Positions 42,636-55,392 are shown, numbered from the stretch's first letter. The stretch is DNA of 64,000 nt from Sphingomonas sp. URHD0057 (GCF_000620665.1 NZ_KK211162.1:889764-953763), one strand, 5' to 3'. Program-made: numbers and translations. Notes: generated by a model not told the origin, from the sequence alone.

Positions 42636-45431
42636 TTGGCCACTGAACCGCCAGTCGACGACCTCAATCCCACCCCGCCCTCTCCGGGCGACCGCGATAT
42701 CGCGCCGATCTCGATCGTCGACGAAATGAAGACCAGCTACCTCGATTACGCGATGAGCGTGATCGTCGCCCGCGCGCTGCCCGACGTGCGCGACGGGTTG
42801 AAGCCGGTTCACCGCCGGATCCTCTATGCCTGCCAGGAAGCTGGCTACGTCGCCGGCCGCCCGTACCGCAAGTCGAGCCGCATCGTCGGCGACGTCATGG
42901 GTAAATATCATCCGCACGGCGACAGCGCGATTTACGACGCGCTCGCGCGGATGACCCAGACCTGGTCGATGCGCGTGCCGCTGATCGACGGCCAGGGCAA
43001 TTTCGGCTCGATGGACCCTGACCCGCCGGCAGCCATGCGCTACACCGAAGCGCGGCTGGCCAAGGTCGCCAATTTCCTCCTCGGCGACATCGACCGCGAC
43101 ACGGTCGATTTCACCCCCAATTACGACGCCTCGGAAAGCGAGCCGCAGGTCCTTCCCGCGCGCTTCCCCAACCTGCTTGTCAACGGTGCGGGCGGCATCG
43201 CCGTCGGCATGGCGACCAACATTCCGCCGCACAACCTCGGTGAAGTGCTCGCGGCCTGCCGCGCCTACATGGACGATCCAGCGATCAGCACCGAAGGGCT
43301 GATGGAGCATGTCAAAGGCCCGGATTTCCCGACCGGCGGACTGATCCTCGGCCTGTCGGGTATTCGCAGTGCCTACACCACCGGCCGCGGCTCGATCATG
43401 ATGCGCTCGCGCCACCACGTCGAGGAAGGCCGGGGCGACCGGCGTTCGATCGTGCTGACCGAGATTCCCTATCAGGTCGGCAAGAACCGGCTGGTCGAGA
43501 TGATTGCCGAAGCCGCCAAGGACAAGCGCATCGAGGGCGTCGCCGACATCCGCGACGAGTCCAACCGCGAAGGCGTGCGGGTCGTCATCGACCTGAAGCG
43601 CGACGCGACCCCCGACGTCGTCCTCAACCAGCTGTGGCGGCACACGCCCGCCCAATCGTCCTTCCCGGCGAACATGCTCGCGATCCGCAGCGGCCGGCCC
43701 GAAACGCTGACCCTGCGCGATTTCATCGAAGCCTTCATCCGCTTCCGCGAGGAAGTGATCACGAGGCGCTCGAAGTTCGAGCTGCTCAAGGCCCGCGAGC
43801 GCGCCCACATCCTGCTCGGCCTGGTCATCGCAGTGACCAATCTCGACGAAGTGGTGAAGCTGATCCGCGGATCGGCGAGCCCCGCCGTGGCGCGCGAAAA
43901 GCTGCTCGAACGCGAATGGCCCGGCGAGCAGATCCGCCCGTACATTCAGCTGGTCGAAGCGGTCGAGCCTCAGGCCAAGCGCGAGAAGTACACGCTGTCC
44001 GACGCCCAGGTGAAGGCGATCCTCGAGCTTCGCCTGCATCGCCTGACCGCGCTCGGGCGCGACGAGATCGGCGGCGAGCTCGAAGGACTGGCGAAGAATA
44101 TCGGAGAGCTGCTCGAGGTCCTCGCCAACCGCGCTCGGCTCTACGAAGTGATGCGCGAGGAATTCGACGAGGTCGAGGCCGAATTCGTGACTCCGCGGAT
44201 GAGCGAGCTTGCCGCGGCCGCCGACGGGATCGAGGACGAGGATTTGATCGAGGTCGAGGACATGGTCGTGACCGTGACCATGACCGGCTACATCAAGCGC
44301 ACGCCCCTCTCCGTGTTCCGCGAGCAGAAGCGCGGCGGCAAGGGCCGCGCCGGCATGGCGACCAAGGAAGAGGATGCGGTCACCAACCTGTTCGTGACCT
44401 CGACCCACAACCCGGTGCTGTTCTTCTCGAACCTCGGGCAGGTCTACCGGATGAAGGTTTGGCGCCTCCCCGAAGGCGGCCCCAACACCAAAGGCCGGCC
44501 GATGGTCAATCTACTCCCGCTCGCGGAGGGCGAGGTCATTTCGACCGTGCTGGCGCTGCCTGAGGACGAAGCCGAGTGGGGCGGGTTGCACATCATGTTC
44601 GCCACCGCTCGCGGAACGGTCCGGCGCAACAGCATGGACGCCTTCGCCAGCATTCGCTCCTCCGGCAAGCGGGCAATGCGCTTTGGCAGCGATGACGAAG
44701 AAGACAGCGATCCCAACGATCGCCTGATCGGCGTGTCGTTGCTGACCGAGGAGGATGACGTCCTGCTGGCGACGCGCAACGGCAAGGCGATCCGCTTCAA
44801 GTCGACCGACGTCCGCGAATTCCAGTCGCGCGATTCCCAAGGCGTCCGCGGAGTCCGGCTGCAACCCGGGGACCAGGTCATCTCGATGTCGATCCTCCAC
44901 CGCGTCGGCACCACCCAGGAGGAACGCGAGGCCTATCTCAAATGCCCGCCGTGGCGCGAGCGCGAAGACGTCGAATGCACGCTTCCTGAGGAACGGGTTG
45001 CCGAGCTGTCAGAGCGCGAGCAGTTCATCCTGACGGTCACCGAGAACGGCTACGGCAAGCGCTCATCCGCCTATGAATATCGCCGCACCAACCGCGGCGG
45101 CCAGGGCATCACCAACATCGACACGTCGGAGCGCAACGGCTGCGTCGTCGCGAGCTTCCCGGCGCACCAGGGCGAGGCGCTGATGCTGGTCACCGACCAG
45201 GGCAAGATGATCCGCACCACCGTCGGCGACATCCGGGTGATGGGCCGCAGCACGCAAGGCGTGACCATCTTCCGGGTCGCCGAGGACGAGCATGTCGTCA
45301 GCGTCGCCAAGATCGACGAGAGCGACGAGGAGGAGATCGAGCTCGAGAGCAGCGACGAGATCGCACCGGTCGATGATGCGATCACCGACCAGAGCGAGCT
45401 CGATCGGCCGGTGGATCCGGAGGCGGAATAG
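42636..45431 (+). CDS. gyrA: DNA gyrase subunit A
   Basis: 931-residue catalytic breakage-reunion subunit of gyrase. Residues Ser97 and Asp101 in [10 protein letters not shown] correspond to E. coli Ser83 and Asp87, both in the quinolone-sensitive state. The catalytic tyrosine is Tyr136 (AAMRYTE). The six-bladed C-terminal domain starts with the GyrA box region [11 protein letters not shown]. It ends in a long acidic tail ([14 protein letters not shown]). Start is TTG at 42636 with AGGA before it. It is about 50 residues longer than the E. coli protein, as is usual in sphingomonads. Confidence 0.97.
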   Translation: MATEPPVDDLNPTPPSPGDRDIAPISIVDEMKTSYLDYAMSVIVARALPDVRDGLKPVHRRILYACQEAGYVAGRPYRKSSRIVGDVMGKYHPHGDSAIYDALARMTQTWSMRVPLIDGQGNFGSMDPDPPAAMRYTEARLAKVANFLLGDIDRDTVDFTPNYDASESEPQVLPARFPNLLVNGAGGIAVGMATNIPPHNLGEVLAACRAYMDDPAISTEGLMEHVKGPDFPTGGLILGLSGIRSAYTTGRGSIMMRSRHHVEEGRGDRRSIVLTEIPYQVGKNRLVEMIAEAAKDKRIEGVADIRDESNREGVRVVIDLKRDATPDVVLNQLWRHTPAQSSFPANMLAIRSGRPETLTLRDFIEAFIRFREEVITRRSKFELLKARERAHILLGLVIAVTNLDEVVKLIRGSASPAVAREKLLEREWPGEQIRPYIQLVEAVEPQAKREKYTLSDAQVKAILELRLHRLTALGRDEIGGELEGLAKNIGELLEVLANRARLYEVMREEFDEVEAEFVTPRMSELAAAADGIEDEDLIEVEDMVVTVTMTGYIKRTPLSVFREQKRGGKGRAGMATKEEDAVTNLFVTSTHNPVLFFSNLGQVYRMKVWRLPEGGPNTKGRPMVNLLPLAEGEVISTVLALPEDEAEWGGLHIMFATARGTVRRNSMDAFASIRSSGKRAMRFGSDDEEDSDPNDRLIGVSLLTEEDDVLLATRNGKAIRFKSTDVREFQSRDSQGVRGVRLQPGDQVISMSILHRVGTTQEEREAYLKCPPWREREDVECTLPEERVAELSEREQFILTVTENGYGKRSSAYEYRRTNRGGQGITNIDTSERNGCVVASFPAHQGEALMLVTDQGKMIRTTVGDIRVMGRSTQGVTIFRVAEDEHVVSVAKIDESDEEEIELESSDEIAPVDDAITDQSELDRPVDPEAE

Positions 45432-45454
45432 AGCGAAGGCTGCGACCAACTGCC

Positions 45455-45480
45455 GCAACCCGCGCCTCTGCCTCCGCGTT
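45455..45480 (+). promoter_or_regulatory. Possible EcfG promoter, one mismatch in -35
   Basis: GCAAC at 45455-45459, a 17-base spacer and CGTT at 45477-45480, 30 bases before the host-attachment gene ATG. One base of the -35 differs from GGAAC. Confidence 0.3.
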
Positions 45481-45510
45481 CTAATGACGAACGATAAGGA
45501 GGAAAGCCCG

Positions 45511-45978
45511 ATGCCCCTTCCCAACAACGCCTTGGTCCTGGTCGCCGACGGCCGTAAAATGCTGTTCTTCCGCAATCACGGAGATGAAAACCAGATCGAT
45601 CTGAGGACCGAAGCACACGATGCGAGGAAGGACCGCAAGGACCGCGACATCAAGACCGACGCTCCCGGCACGACGAAGCAAAGCGCGGGCTACGGCCATT
45701 CCACCTACGAGGAAACGGACTTCCACCAGCAGGAAGAGGATCGCTGGGTGAAGGACGCCGCCGACGAGCTGAAAGCGCGCGCGCTGCGCAACGATTTCGA
45801 CGCCCTCGCCATCGTCGCCCCACCCAAGGCGCTCGGCGTCCTCAAGAAAAGCCTCCACAAAGAGGTCGAGCGGCGCTTGGTCTGCACCGTCGACAAGGAA
45901 ATGACCGGCCGCCCGATCCCGGACATCGAGGCGTTGCTCGACGGTCATACCGCGGCGGCCGAGCTTCCGTCCGTTTAA
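45511..45978 (+). CDS. Host-attachment-like (baeRF-type) protein
   Basis: 155 residues, beginning MPLPNNALVLVADGRKMLFF. This family (first named for Agrobacterium attachment to host cells) is now seen as bacterial release-factor/eRF1-like domain proteins. Visible conserved parts are FRNHGDENQIDL, EEDRWVKDAADELKARAL, IVAPPKALGVLKK and HKEVERRLVCTVDKEMTG. Possible roles are ribosome rescue or RNA metabolism under stress. AAGGAGG at the right distance selects the ATG at 45511 over one nine codons earlier. A near-consensus EcfG promoter precedes it. Confidence 0.85.
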   Translation: MPLPNNALVLVADGRKMLFFRNHGDENQIDLRTEAHDARKDRKDRDIKTDAPGTTKQSAGYGHSTYEETDFHQQEEDRWVKDAADELKARALRNDFDALAIVAPPKALGVLKKSLHKEVERRLVCTVDKEMTGRPIPDIEALLDGHTAAAELPSV

Positions 45979-46089
45979 GCTCCGAGGGCCGGCTTCGTCC
46001 TCCATTCGGGCGAGATCGCCGGGGATTGGATCCGCTCGGACGAACGGTTCACCAATCCCCGGTTGACCCAGCGCCCGCTGTTCGGCTGA
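45979..46089 (+). pseudogene. Possible gene remnant, in frame after the host-attachment gene
   Basis: The frame stays open for 36 codons directly after the TAA at 45978, ending TGA at 46087-46089. Its codons have GC-rich third positions and give a protein-like string (GFVLHSGEIAGDWIRSDERF, then NPRLTQRPLFG). No start or Shine-Dalgarno is seen. It could be the 3' remnant of a lost gene or a read-through extension; I do not recognise the family. Confidence 0.3.
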
Positions 46090-46092
46090 CGC

Positions 46093-46686
46093 CTAGCCGC
46101 GTTCGCCCGCGCCGCGCTCGGTCGGCATCGGCACCGGCGGTGGCGGCGGCGCAACGTTCAGCATTTGCGCTTGCTGAAGGTGCATCTGCATCATCGGGAT
46201 CGCCTGCGACGCAGCGGTGCGCAGCGAGGCGACATCGCCGCTCGCGGAATAGTTCTGCATCAGCTGGATCGCCTGGTTGTGCGCGTCGATCTGCGCCTGG
46301 CGGTAGGCCATGTCGAAATTCGGCCCCGTGCCGGCGGCACGCAGCTGTTCGAGCGCGGCCTGCTGCGCCGGAAGCATGCCCGGCGGCGGCATCGGCACGC
46401 CACCTGCCGCTGCGGCCGCCGTCACTTGCTGCCCGAGACGGGTGTGGTCGGAGACGAGCAAATTCGCATAATTGCGCACGGCTTGGTTCTGGGACGCCTG
46501 CAGCGCCAGCTGGCTCGACTGGATTTCGAACTCGTTGGCGCTCGAGGCCTGGGCCAGGAAGCCCGGGGCGAACAGTGGATTGGTGGGGTCCACAACCGGC
46601 GCTGGTGGCGGCGGCGGTGGCGGCGGTGTAGTTGAACAAGCGGCAAGAACGATCGTCCCGCCGAGCATAATCGCCAGTTTCCTCAT
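46093..46686 (-). CDS. DUF4142-type lipoprotein
   Basis: 197 residues. Lipoprotein signal MRKLAIMLGGTIVLAAC, then a polyproline spacer (TTPPPPPPPPAPVVDP). The helical DUF4142 domain (ferritin-like) follows: FLAQASSANEFEIQSSQLAL, NYANLLVSDHTRLGQQ and QAQIDAHNQAIQLMQNY. The His residues could bind metal, but that is unproved. The C-terminus is Pro-rich. A candidate EcfG promoter lies upstream. The ATG at 46686 has GGAGA close by. Confidence 0.85.
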   Translation of the reverse strand: MRKLAIMLGGTIVLAACSTTPPPPPPPPAPVVDPTNPLFAPGFLAQASSANEFEIQSSQLALQASQNQAVRNYANLLVSDHTRLGQQVTAAAAAGGVPMPPPGMLPAQQAALEQLRAAGTGPNFDMAYRQAQIDAHNQAIQLMQNYSASGDVASLRTAASQAIPMMQMHLQQAQMLNVAPPPPPVPMPTERGAGERG

Positions 46687-46718
46687 CGGCCTGTCTCCCT
46701 TGTTTGTTCCGGAACGGT

Positions 46719-46743
46719 AACTGGCACGCGTGGGCGCGGTTCC
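46719..46743 (-). promoter_or_regulatory. Possible EcfG promoter of the DUF4142 gene
   Basis: On the minus strand GGAAC at 46743-46739, a 16-base spacer, and AGTT at 46722-46719; the ATG is 33 bases further on. The first -10 base deviates from CGTT. Confidence 0.35.
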
Positions 46744-46762
46744 CTGCGCTAACGCAAAGCAG

Positions 46763-47194
46763 CTAGGCGAAGAGGTGCGCCACGTCCGCATCCGGAGCAA
46801 CCGTCTGAAGCAGCAAGGTCCGATGGCACTGCGCCGGCTCGCGCTCGAAGCACAGCAAGGCGCTCGATTTTTCGGCCGCAAGCTCGACCATTTGCGCCGC
46901 CTGCACCATCGCCTCGGGCAACTCGAGCTGGCCCGCGTAGATGCGCGCCATAACCTCATGCCGTCCGGAACGTGCCGCCGCGCGGCCCTCGGCGGGGGTA
47001 CCGAGCGCTTTCAGGTGCACATATTCGATACCGGCCTCCTCGAGCGTCCCCCGCAGCGCCGATTTCGAGAAGCCCGGCCGGCGCGACAGCGGCAGCGCTC
47101 GCACGTCGATCACCCGTTCGACGCCGGCCTGCTTCAGTGCGGCGAGGAACTCCCCGACGGTTGCGCCCTCATAACCGATCGTGAATACCCTCAT
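46763..47194 (-). CDS. DUF488-family protein
   Basis: 143 residues, complete DUF488: FTIGYEGATVGEFLAALKQA, VIDVRALPLSRRPGFSK, and the closing ALLCFEREPAQCHRTLL, with conserved Cys and His. Function is unknown; the fold is thought to be related to nucleic-acid or nucleotide enzymes. The ATG overlaps the VOC gene stop (ATGA), so it is the second gene of a pair. Confidence 0.88.
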   Translation of the reverse strand: MRVFTIGYEGATVGEFLAALKQAGVERVIDVRALPLSRRPGFSKSALRGTLEEAGIEYVHLKALGTPAEGRAAARSGRHEVMARIYAGQLELPEAMVQAAQMVELAAEKSSALLCFEREPAQCHRTLLLQTVAPDADVAHLFA

Positions 47195-47577
47195 TCCGCG
47201 TTGTAGCAGACAGCTTCGATGTTCGCGCCGTCCGGATCGTAGACGAATGCGGCATAATAATTCGGCCCGTAATTGGGCCTCGGGCCGGGCTTGCCATTGT
47301 CCCTGCCGCCGGCCTTCAGTGCGGAGACGTGGAAGGCATCGACCTCCGCGTGGCTGTCGGCCGTGAACGCAACGTGGATCCCCTCGCCGACCTTGTCGCC
47401 GTCGCCGATCCAGAAGATCTTTTCGCCCGGCACTCCAAAGCCGAGCGCGGTCCAGCCGCCTTCCTCGTCCGAACTATATTCTTTCTGGACCGACATACCG
47501 AGCGCTCCAAGCGCGGCCTCGTAGAATTTGCGAGAGCGTTCGATGTCGGAAACGGGGATACCGATGTGATCGATCAT
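47191..47577 (-). CDS. VOC-superfamily (glyoxalase-like) protein
   Basis: 128 residues. Typical single-VOC protein with two beta-alpha-beta-beta-beta halves: [20 protein letters not shown] first, then [17 protein letters not shown] and [14 protein letters not shown]. His and Glu in these positions can bind a metal. Substrate unknown. The ATG at 47577 has CAGGAG nearby; the frame extends eight codons upstream. It is divergent from trmFO and coupled to DUF488. Confidence 0.9.
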   Translation of the reverse strand: MIDHIGIPVSDIERSRKFYEAALGALGMSVQKEYSSDEEGGWTALGFGVPGEKIFWIGDGDKVGEGIHVAFTADSHAEVDAFHVSALKAGGRDNGKPGPRPNYGPNYYAAFVYDPDGANIEAVCYNAE

Positions 47578-47615
47578 TGTTGCACTCCTGGGGCCTGCCA
47601 ATAAAGCAACGCCTT

Positions 47616-48947
47616 ATGGTCGATCAGGTTCACGTCATTGGCGGCGGGCTGGCCGGAAGCGAAGCCGCGTGGCAGCTCGCCGAGGCCGGTCTTGATGTCC
47701 GGCTAAGCGAAATGCGCGGCGGCGCCGGCGGGACCCCCGCGCACGAGACGGATGCGCTCGCCGAAATGGTCTGCTCGAACAGCTTTCGCAGTGACGACGC
47801 CGAGCACAATGCGGTCGGCCTCCTGCACCAGGAAATGCGCGCGCTCGGCTCGCTTGTCATGCGCGCCGCCGACAAGCACCGGGTCCCGGCCGGTTCGGCG
47901 CTCGCCGTCGACCGCGAAGCGTTCGCCGCCGAGGTTACGCGGGCCATCGAGCAGCATCCCAACATCGCCATTGTCCGGGAGCGCATCGATCGCCTGCCCG
48001 ACCATCCGGCGATCATTGCCACGGGCCCGCTTACCGGTTCGCAGCTGGCGGAAGCGATCGCCGCCGAGACTGGCGAAGGCGCCCTCGCCTTCTTCGACGC
48101 CATCGCCCCGATCGTCCACCGCGACAGCGTCGACATGGACGTCGCGTGGATGGCGGCACGCTGGGACAAAGGGGGCAAGGACTACATCAACTGCCCCATG
48201 GACAAGGCGCAGTACGAGGATTTCGTCCAGGTTTTGAACGACGGCGAGAAGATGCCGTTCAAGGAGTGGGAACAGGACACTCCTTATTTCGAGGGCTGCA
48301 TGCCGATCGAAGTCATGGCCGAGCGTGGGCCCGAAACGCTACGCCACGGCCCAATGAAGCCCGTCGGCCTCGACAACCCCCGCACGGGCCGCTGGCCCTA
48401 TGCGGTGGTCCAGCTGCGCCAGGACAATGCGCTCGGCACCCTGTGGAACATGGTCGGCTTCCAGACCAAGCTGAAGCATGGCGAGCAAGTGCGCATCTTC
48501 CGCAATATTCCCGGCCTCGAGAATGCCGAGTTCGCGCGCCTCGGCGGGATCCACCGCAACAGCTTCATCAACTCGCCGCGCTTACTCGATCGCGAGTTGC
48601 GGTTGAAATCCAAGCCCAACATCCGCTTCGCCGGCCAGATCACCGGCTGCGAGGGCTATGTCGAAAGCGCCGCCGTCGGCATCCTCGCCGCGCGGTTCGC
48701 AGCGGCAGAGCTGCGCGGCGAGCAACTTGCGCCTCCGCCGGTCGAGACTGCGCTGGGGGCAATTCTCGGCCACATCACCGGCGGCGCCGACGCCGACACG
48801 TTCCAGCCCATGAACGTCAATTTCGGACTGATGCCACCGCTCGACGGCCGCCTCAAACGCGCCGACCGCAAGCAGGCCTACACCGACCGGGCCCGAGCGG
48901 CGTTAGCCGGATGGCTCGAGCAGCTCAGGGTCCCCGAGCCGGCTTAA
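47616..48947 (+). CDS. trmFO: Folate/FAD-dependent tRNA m5U54 methyltransferase
   Basis: 443 residues, of usual length. FAD motif [39 protein letters not shown] (with catalytic Cys), [24 protein letters not shown] and the C-terminal [12 protein letters not shown] all match TrmFO. It makes ribothymidine 54 in the T-loop using methylene-THF and FADH2 rather than SAM. The ATG at 47616 starts at the homology border. It ends overlapping the EF-hand gene by 4 bases, convergent. Confidence 0.96.
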   Translation: MVDQVHVIGGGLAGSEAAWQLAEAGLDVRLSEMRGGAGGTPAHETDALAEMVCSNSFRSDDAEHNAVGLLHQEMRALGSLVMRAADKHRVPAGSALAVDREAFAAEVTRAIEQHPNIAIVRERIDRLPDHPAIIATGPLTGSQLAEAIAAETGEGALAFFDAIAPIVHRDSVDMDVAWMAARWDKGGKDYINCPMDKAQYEDFVQVLNDGEKMPFKEWEQDTPYFEGCMPIEVMAERGPETLRHGPMKPVGLDNPRTGRWPYAVVQLRQDNALGTLWNMVGFQTKLKHGEQVRIFRNIPGLENAEFARLGGIHRNSFINSPRLLDRELRLKSKPNIRFAGQITGCEGYVESAAVGILAARFAAAELRGEQLAPPPVETALGAILGHITGGADADTFQPMNVNFGLMPPLDGRLKRADRKQAYTDRARAALAGWLEQLRVPEPA

Positions 48948-49405
48948 TCGTCCGCCGATGCAATATCCGTTGCGCGGCAGCTGCAGCTCGGGTGCTTGGG
49001 CGGCGGGGGGGCCGTGGTCGAATATTCCGCCGCGGTCAGGATGCCGTTGCGGTCGCGGTCGGCGCCTTTGAACTTGCCGATCGTCTTTGCCGCCCATTCC
49101 TCGAACGACAATGTGCCGTTCGCGTTCGTGTCGAGCTTGGCGAAAGCCTTGCGCCGCGGGTCGAGCAGCTCGTTGGCCTCGATCCGCCCGTCCTTGTTCT
49201 TGTCGGCGCGGCTGAAGCGCTTCTCTTCGCGGGACTTGGGGCTCGCTTCGGGTGCCTGAAGCGGCACCGGTTGCCCGGTCAGCGACGCGAGCCGGGCTGG
49301 CGGTGCCGGCAGGCTCGGCGCGCGCTGGGCGTGGCCTTGCCACAGGAGGAATGCGCCGGTCATGAGCAGGAAACAGGCCGCGGCCCCGGCGAGGAATCGC
49401 CACAT
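48944..49405 (-). CDS. Membrane-anchored EF-hand protein
   Basis: 153 residues. N-terminal anchor [20 protein letters not shown], probably uncleaved or weakly cleaved, then a Pro-rich linker and three EF-hand loops: [12 protein letters not shown] (about 67), [12 protein letters not shown] (about 91) and [12 protein letters not shown] (about 116). The tail carries a PSCSC pair of cysteines. It lacks the SPMGEPFRA signature of the two EF-hand genes near 16 kb, so belongs to another subfamily. It is probably a periplasmic calcium binder. Confidence 0.85.
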   Translation of the reverse strand: MWRFLAGAAACFLLMTGAFLLWQGHAQRAPSLPAPPARLASLTGQPVPLQAPEASPKSREEKRFSRADKNKDGRIEANELLDPRRKAFAKLDTNANGTLSFEEWAAKTIGKFKGADRDRNGILTAAEYSTTAPPPPKHPSCSCRATDIASADD

Positions 49406-49465
49406 CGGGCACCTCCATCAAACGGAGATTCGGCGCGAACATGCTCCAGATCGGAGCGGCATCTG

Positions 49466-50131
49466 TCAACCGTAGCGCGGCAGCCGTCCGCTCAGGCGGT
49501 GGCCCAGCATCGTCAGCGCCCGCCCCGGCGTTCCTTCTGGCTCGAACGGTTGACGCCGGCGACAATCGCGGATTGCCAGCGCCGCGAGCATCGACAGCGG
49601 CCGGAGGATCGCCGGAAAGCGCGCCCCGCCCAGCCCGTGCGCGAACTTGCGGGCGCGTTCCATCAACATCGCACGCGACTGCTCGTCGCTGCAGTGCCGG
49701 GCCGCATCGACCAACGTCCAAAGCCCGCCCGCACCCTGGATGCGGTCGTCCGCTTGCCCAAGAACCTTTGCTCCGATCCCTAACAGCAAGTTCCCGCGAA
49801 ACCAGATCGCTTCGGCAGTCTCCGCGCCCCACGGAAACGGGTCGAACAGCCGCAGCCAGCCAGTTTCGAGCTGAGCGAGGTCGCGGCCGGCAACGCCGCG
49901 CGGGTTGAGTTCCTGCTGCACCGCCTGAAGCCTCGGCTCGGCTGGGGCGCCGCCATCCAGCTCTTCAAGCCGCTCGCGCCACCAGGCCAGGCGGATCGGC
50001 CCGAGCTGCGGCTCACGGGTCGTGCGCACCACGTCTGCCATCGCCGCGTCGATCCCGAACAGCGCCTCCAGCGCGCCGCGATCGGCGGTTCGCACATAGG
50101 TCAGCGCCAGGCGTAAATCGGCGCCAGGCAC
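49466..50131 (-). CDS. Squalene/phytoene synthase-like protein lacking Asp-rich motifs
   Basis: 221 residues, shorter than phytoene synthases. The region PQLGPIRLAWWRERLEEL is a clear family mark, but the DxxxD prenyl-diphosphate motifs are not present, and it ends before the second motif. It resembles the NDUFAF6-like non-enzymatic branch of the family. It starts GTG at 50131, five bases after the pdhB stop, so co-transcription is likely; the functional link is unknown. Confidence 0.75.
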   Translation of the reverse strand: MPGADLRLALTYVRTADRGALEALFGIDAAMADVVRTTREPQLGPIRLAWWRERLEELDGGAPAEPRLQAVQQELNPRGVAGRDLAQLETGWLRLFDPFPWGAETAEAIWFRGNLLLGIGAKVLGQADDRIQGAGGLWTLVDAARHCSDEQSRAMLMERARKFAHGLGGARFPAILRPLSMLAALAIRDCRRRQPFEPEGTPGRALTMLGHRLSGRLPRYG

Positions 50132-50135
50132 GGCG

Positions 50136-51557
50136 TCAGCGATAGGTGACGGCCTTGACCGCTTCGACCACCTGGGATGCTTTGATCAGCGCCAGCTTTT
50201 CGAGGTTGGCGGCATAAGGCAGCGGCACGTCGGCATCGCTCACCCGCAGCACCGGCGCATCGAGGTCGTCGAAGCCCTCGGTCATGGCGATGGCAATGAT
50301 CTCCGACGCGATCGAGCATTGGGGCCAACCTTCCTCGACCACCACCATGCGGTTGGTGCGCCTGAGGCTTTCGAGCACGGTCGCCTTGTCCAACGGGCGC
50401 AGCGTGCGCAGGTCGATCACCTCGGCGTTGATGCCCTGCCCCATCAGCTCCTGCGCCGCTTCGAGCGCGACGCCGACCCCAATCGCGTAAGTGACGATGG
50501 TCACGTCCTTGCCGGGGCGGACAATGCGCGCCTTGCCGATCGGCAGCACATAATCGTCCATCTGCGGCACATCGAAATGCTGACCGTAGAGCAATTCGTT
50601 TTCGAGGAAGACCACCGGATCATCGGTGCGGATCGCGGCCTTGAGCAGGCCCTTGCCGTCGGCCGCACTGTAGGGTGCGATGACGATCAGGCCCGGCACG
50701 CTCGCGTACCATGGCCCGTAATTCTGACTGTGCTGGGCGGCGACCCGCGCGGCGGCGCCGTTCGGACCGCGAAACACAATCGGGCAACGCATCTGCCCGC
50801 CCGACATGTAATTGGTCTTAGCCGCCGAATTGATGATGTGGTCGATCGCCTGCATCGCGAAATTGAAGGTCATGAACTCAACGATCGGGCGCAGGCCGCC
50901 CATCGCGGCGCCGGCGCCGAGCCCGGCAAAGCCATATTCGGTGATCGGCGTATCGACCACGCGCTTGGGACCGAACTCCTGAAGGAGATTCTGGGTGACC
51001 TTATAGGCGCCCTGATATTCGGCGACCTCCTCGCCCATCACAAATACGCGGTCGTCGCGGCGCATCTCTTCCGCCATGGCGTCGCGCAGCGCCTCGCGCA
51101 GCGTCATGGTGACCAGCGGCGTGCCTTCGGGCACCTCCGGCTCGTCGCGGGTCGCGGCGACATCGGCGACAAGGTCGCGTGCCGCGGTCTCGAACACGTG
51201 CGGCGTCGGCGTGCCTTCGGTCTGTTGCGATTCCGGCGCGGGAACCGTCGGCTCTTCCTTCATCGCCGGCTTGGGCGCCTCAGCGGGCGCAGCGGCAGCT
51301 TCGCTGACCTGCTCACCATCCGCGGCAAGCAGGGCGATCGGCTCACCGACCTTCACTCCGTTGGTACCTTCGGGCACCAGGATCTTGGCGATCTTGCCCT
51401 CGTCGACCGCTTCGAACTCCATCGTCGCCTTGTCGGTCTCGATTTCGGCGAGGATGTCGCCCGACTTCACCTCGTCGCCTTCCTTGACCAGCCATTTGGC
51501 GAGCGTGCCCTCCTCCATGGTCGGCGAGAGCGCGGGCATCTTGAGCTCGACGGGCAT
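50136..51557 (-). CDS. pdhB: Pyruvate dehydrogenase E1 beta subunit with N-terminal lipoyl domain
   Basis: 473 residues. The lipoyl domain occupies about 1-80; the lipoyl-lysine is in [12 protein letters not shown] (about 43). A Pro/Ala linker leads to the E1 beta catalytic domain (about 140-473), with [36 protein letters not shown] and the C-terminal VVVEEGWP. A lipoyl domain on E1 beta is typical of alphaproteobacteria. Its ATG overlaps the pdhA stop by one base. It depends on LipA (1876-2793) for lipoylation. Confidence 0.97.
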   Translation of the reverse strand: MPVELKMPALSPTMEEGTLAKWLVKEGDEVKSGDILAEIETDKATMEFEAVDEGKIAKILVPEGTNGVKVGEPIALLAADGEQVSEAAAAPAEAPKPAMKEEPTVPAPESQQTEGTPTPHVFETAARDLVADVAATRDEPEVPEGTPLVTMTLREALRDAMAEEMRRDDRVFVMGEEVAEYQGAYKVTQNLLQEFGPKRVVDTPITEYGFAGLGAGAAMGGLRPIVEFMTFNFAMQAIDHIINSAAKTNYMSGGQMRCPIVFRGPNGAAARVAAQHSQNYGPWYASVPGLIVIAPYSAADGKGLLKAAIRTDDPVVFLENELLYGQHFDVPQMDDYVLPIGKARIVRPGKDVTIVTYAIGVGVALEAAQELMGQGINAEVIDLRTLRPLDKATVLESLRRTNRMVVVEEGWPQCSIASEIIAIAMTEGFDDLDAPVLRVSDADVPLPYAANLEKLALIKASQVVEAVKAVTYR

Positions 51558-52609
51558 CAGTAGGTCCCCACCAACACATCGGTGTAAAGCTCGGCCGGCT
51601 CCGGCTCCGGCGCGTCTTCAGCAAACTTCGCAGCTGCGATGACGATAGCTTTGATTTCGTTGTCGATTGCCTTGAGCTCGTCTTCCTTAACACCGAGCTT
51701 TTCGAGTTCCTTGGCGGCATGGTCGATGGGGTCGCGATGTTCGCGCACGTCCTGCACCTCCTCGCGCGTGCGGTACTTGGCCGGATCGGACATCGAATGG
51801 CCGCGATAGCGATAGGTCAGGAACTCGATGATGATCGGCCCCTTGCCGCTGCGGGTCCAGTCGAGCGCCACCTCGGCGGCGCCACGGACCGCGAGCACGT
51901 CCATCCCGTCGACCTGCAGGCCGGGAATGCGATGCGCCTCGCCGCGCCGGTACAACAGCGGCTCGGCGGAGGAGCGCTTGATGCTCGTCCCCATCGCATA
52001 TTGGTTGTTCTCGATCGCGTAGACGACCGGCAGGTCCCACAGCTTGGCCATGTTGAAGGCCTCGTAGACCTGGCCCTGGTTGACCGCGCCGTCGCCCATG
52101 TAGGTCAGGCACACCCCGCCGTCCTCGGCATATTTGTGCTTGAACGCGAGCCCGGTGCCGAGCGGCACCTGAGCGCCGACGATGCCATGCCCGCCGTAGA
52201 AACCGTGGTCGACGCTGAACATGTGCATCGACCCGCCCTTGCCGTGCGAGATGCCGGCGTAGCGGCCGGTGAGCTCGGCCATGATCAGTTTGGGATCGAT
52301 GCCGTAGGCGAGCATGTGGCCGTGGTCGCGATAACCGGTGATGACGCTGTCCTTGCCGACCGTCATTGCCGATTGAAGGCCGACGCCAACCGCTTCCTGG
52401 CCGATGTAGAGGTGGCAGAAGCCGCCGATCAGGCCGAGACCATAGAGCTGGCCCGCACGCTCCTCGAAGCGGCGGATGAGCAGCATCTGCTTGTAGAGGC
52501 CGAGCAGCTCGTCCTTCGACGCCTGGAAGCGCTTGGGCTGCGGCGGCCGCTCGATCTGGGGTACCTGCGAGGCAGGAGGAACGGCGGATTTCTTGGCGGT
52601 TCGCGCCAC
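51557..52609 (-). CDS. pdhA: Pyruvate dehydrogenase E1 alpha subunit
   Basis: 350 residues, TPP-dependent decarboxylase half of E1. TPP-binding [20 protein letters not shown], substrate loops [20 protein letters not shown] (phosphorylation-loop equivalent) and the [19 protein letters not shown] segment. I start at the GTG at 52609 ([10 protein letters not shown]); an ATG 20 codons up adds a non-homologous lead. It is 61 bases from ftsB, the common order in alphaproteobacteria. Confidence 0.96.
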   Translation of the reverse strand: MARTAKKSAVPPASQVPQIERPPQPKRFQASKDELLGLYKQMLLIRRFEERAGQLYGLGLIGGFCHLYIGQEAVGVGLQSAMTVGKDSVITGYRDHGHMLAYGIDPKLIMAELTGRYAGISHGKGGSMHMFSVDHGFYGGHGIVGAQVPLGTGLAFKHKYAEDGGVCLTYMGDGAVNQGQVYEAFNMAKLWDLPVVYAIENNQYAMGTSIKRSSAEPLLYRRGEAHRIPGLQVDGMDVLAVRGAAEVALDWTRSGKGPIIIEFLTYRYRGHSMSDPAKYRTREEVQDVREHRDPIDHAAKELEKLGVKEDELKAIDNEIKAIVIAAAKFAEDAPEPEPAELYTDVLVGTY

Positions 52610-52670
52610 GGCGATCTCACTTCTGGGATAAGCGCGCTCGCCTATAAGTGGCGCTAGGCCGACCGGCAAC

Positions 52671-52982
52671 TCATTGCAGCGGGACGATCACCTCGTCGGG
52701 GCGGACCAGCCCAAGGTCCTTGCGGACCAGCTCGTCGGCCATGTCGGGATCGGCCTTGCGCGGGTCGAGCAGCGCCGAATGGTGCCGCAGCTCGGCCTTC
52801 TGCTGCTCGAGCTGCGCCAGCTCGGCCCGACGCTCTTTCAGCGCGCGGTGGTAACCGCCCCAGGCGAGGACGCCGTTGGGCCCAGCGATCGCATGACCGG
52901 CGAAGGTTCCGACGATGATCAGCGCCAGCGCCGGCCACGCGGCCCGCCGGATCAGCTCAAAGATAGGCTTCCCACCCCTCAT
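52671..52982 (-). CDS. ftsB: FtsB/DivIC-type septum formation initiator
   Basis: 103 residues: cytoplasmic start, one membrane helix (AWPALALIIVGTFAGHAIAG), then a coiled coil (LKERRAELAQLEQQKAELR) and a short periplasmic tail with DMADELVRKDLGLVRPDE. This fits FtsB, which links FtsL and FtsQ at the division site. The enolase-ftsB-pdhA order supports the call. Confidence 0.9.
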   Translation of the reverse strand: MRGGKPIFELIRRAAWPALALIIVGTFAGHAIAGPNGVLAWGGYHRALKERRAELAQLEQQKAELRHHSALLDPRKADPDMADELVRKDLGLVRPDEVIVPLQ

Positions 52983-53005
52983 AACTCAAAGGAATCACGA
53001 GTGAC

Positions 53006-55388
<2,383 letters not shown>

Positions 55389-55392
<4 letters not shown>

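Noticed and set aside
42960-43030. Possible quinolone-resistance substitution in GyrA
   Set aside because: The positions equal to Ser83 and Asp87 of E. coli are Ser and Asp, the sensitive state.
42378-44408. A 677-codon upstream extension of the TPR gene frame opposite gyrA
   Set aside because: It is antisense to gyrA, lacks homology and is unneeded because a good ATG, Shine-Dalgarno and signal peptide exist at 42377.
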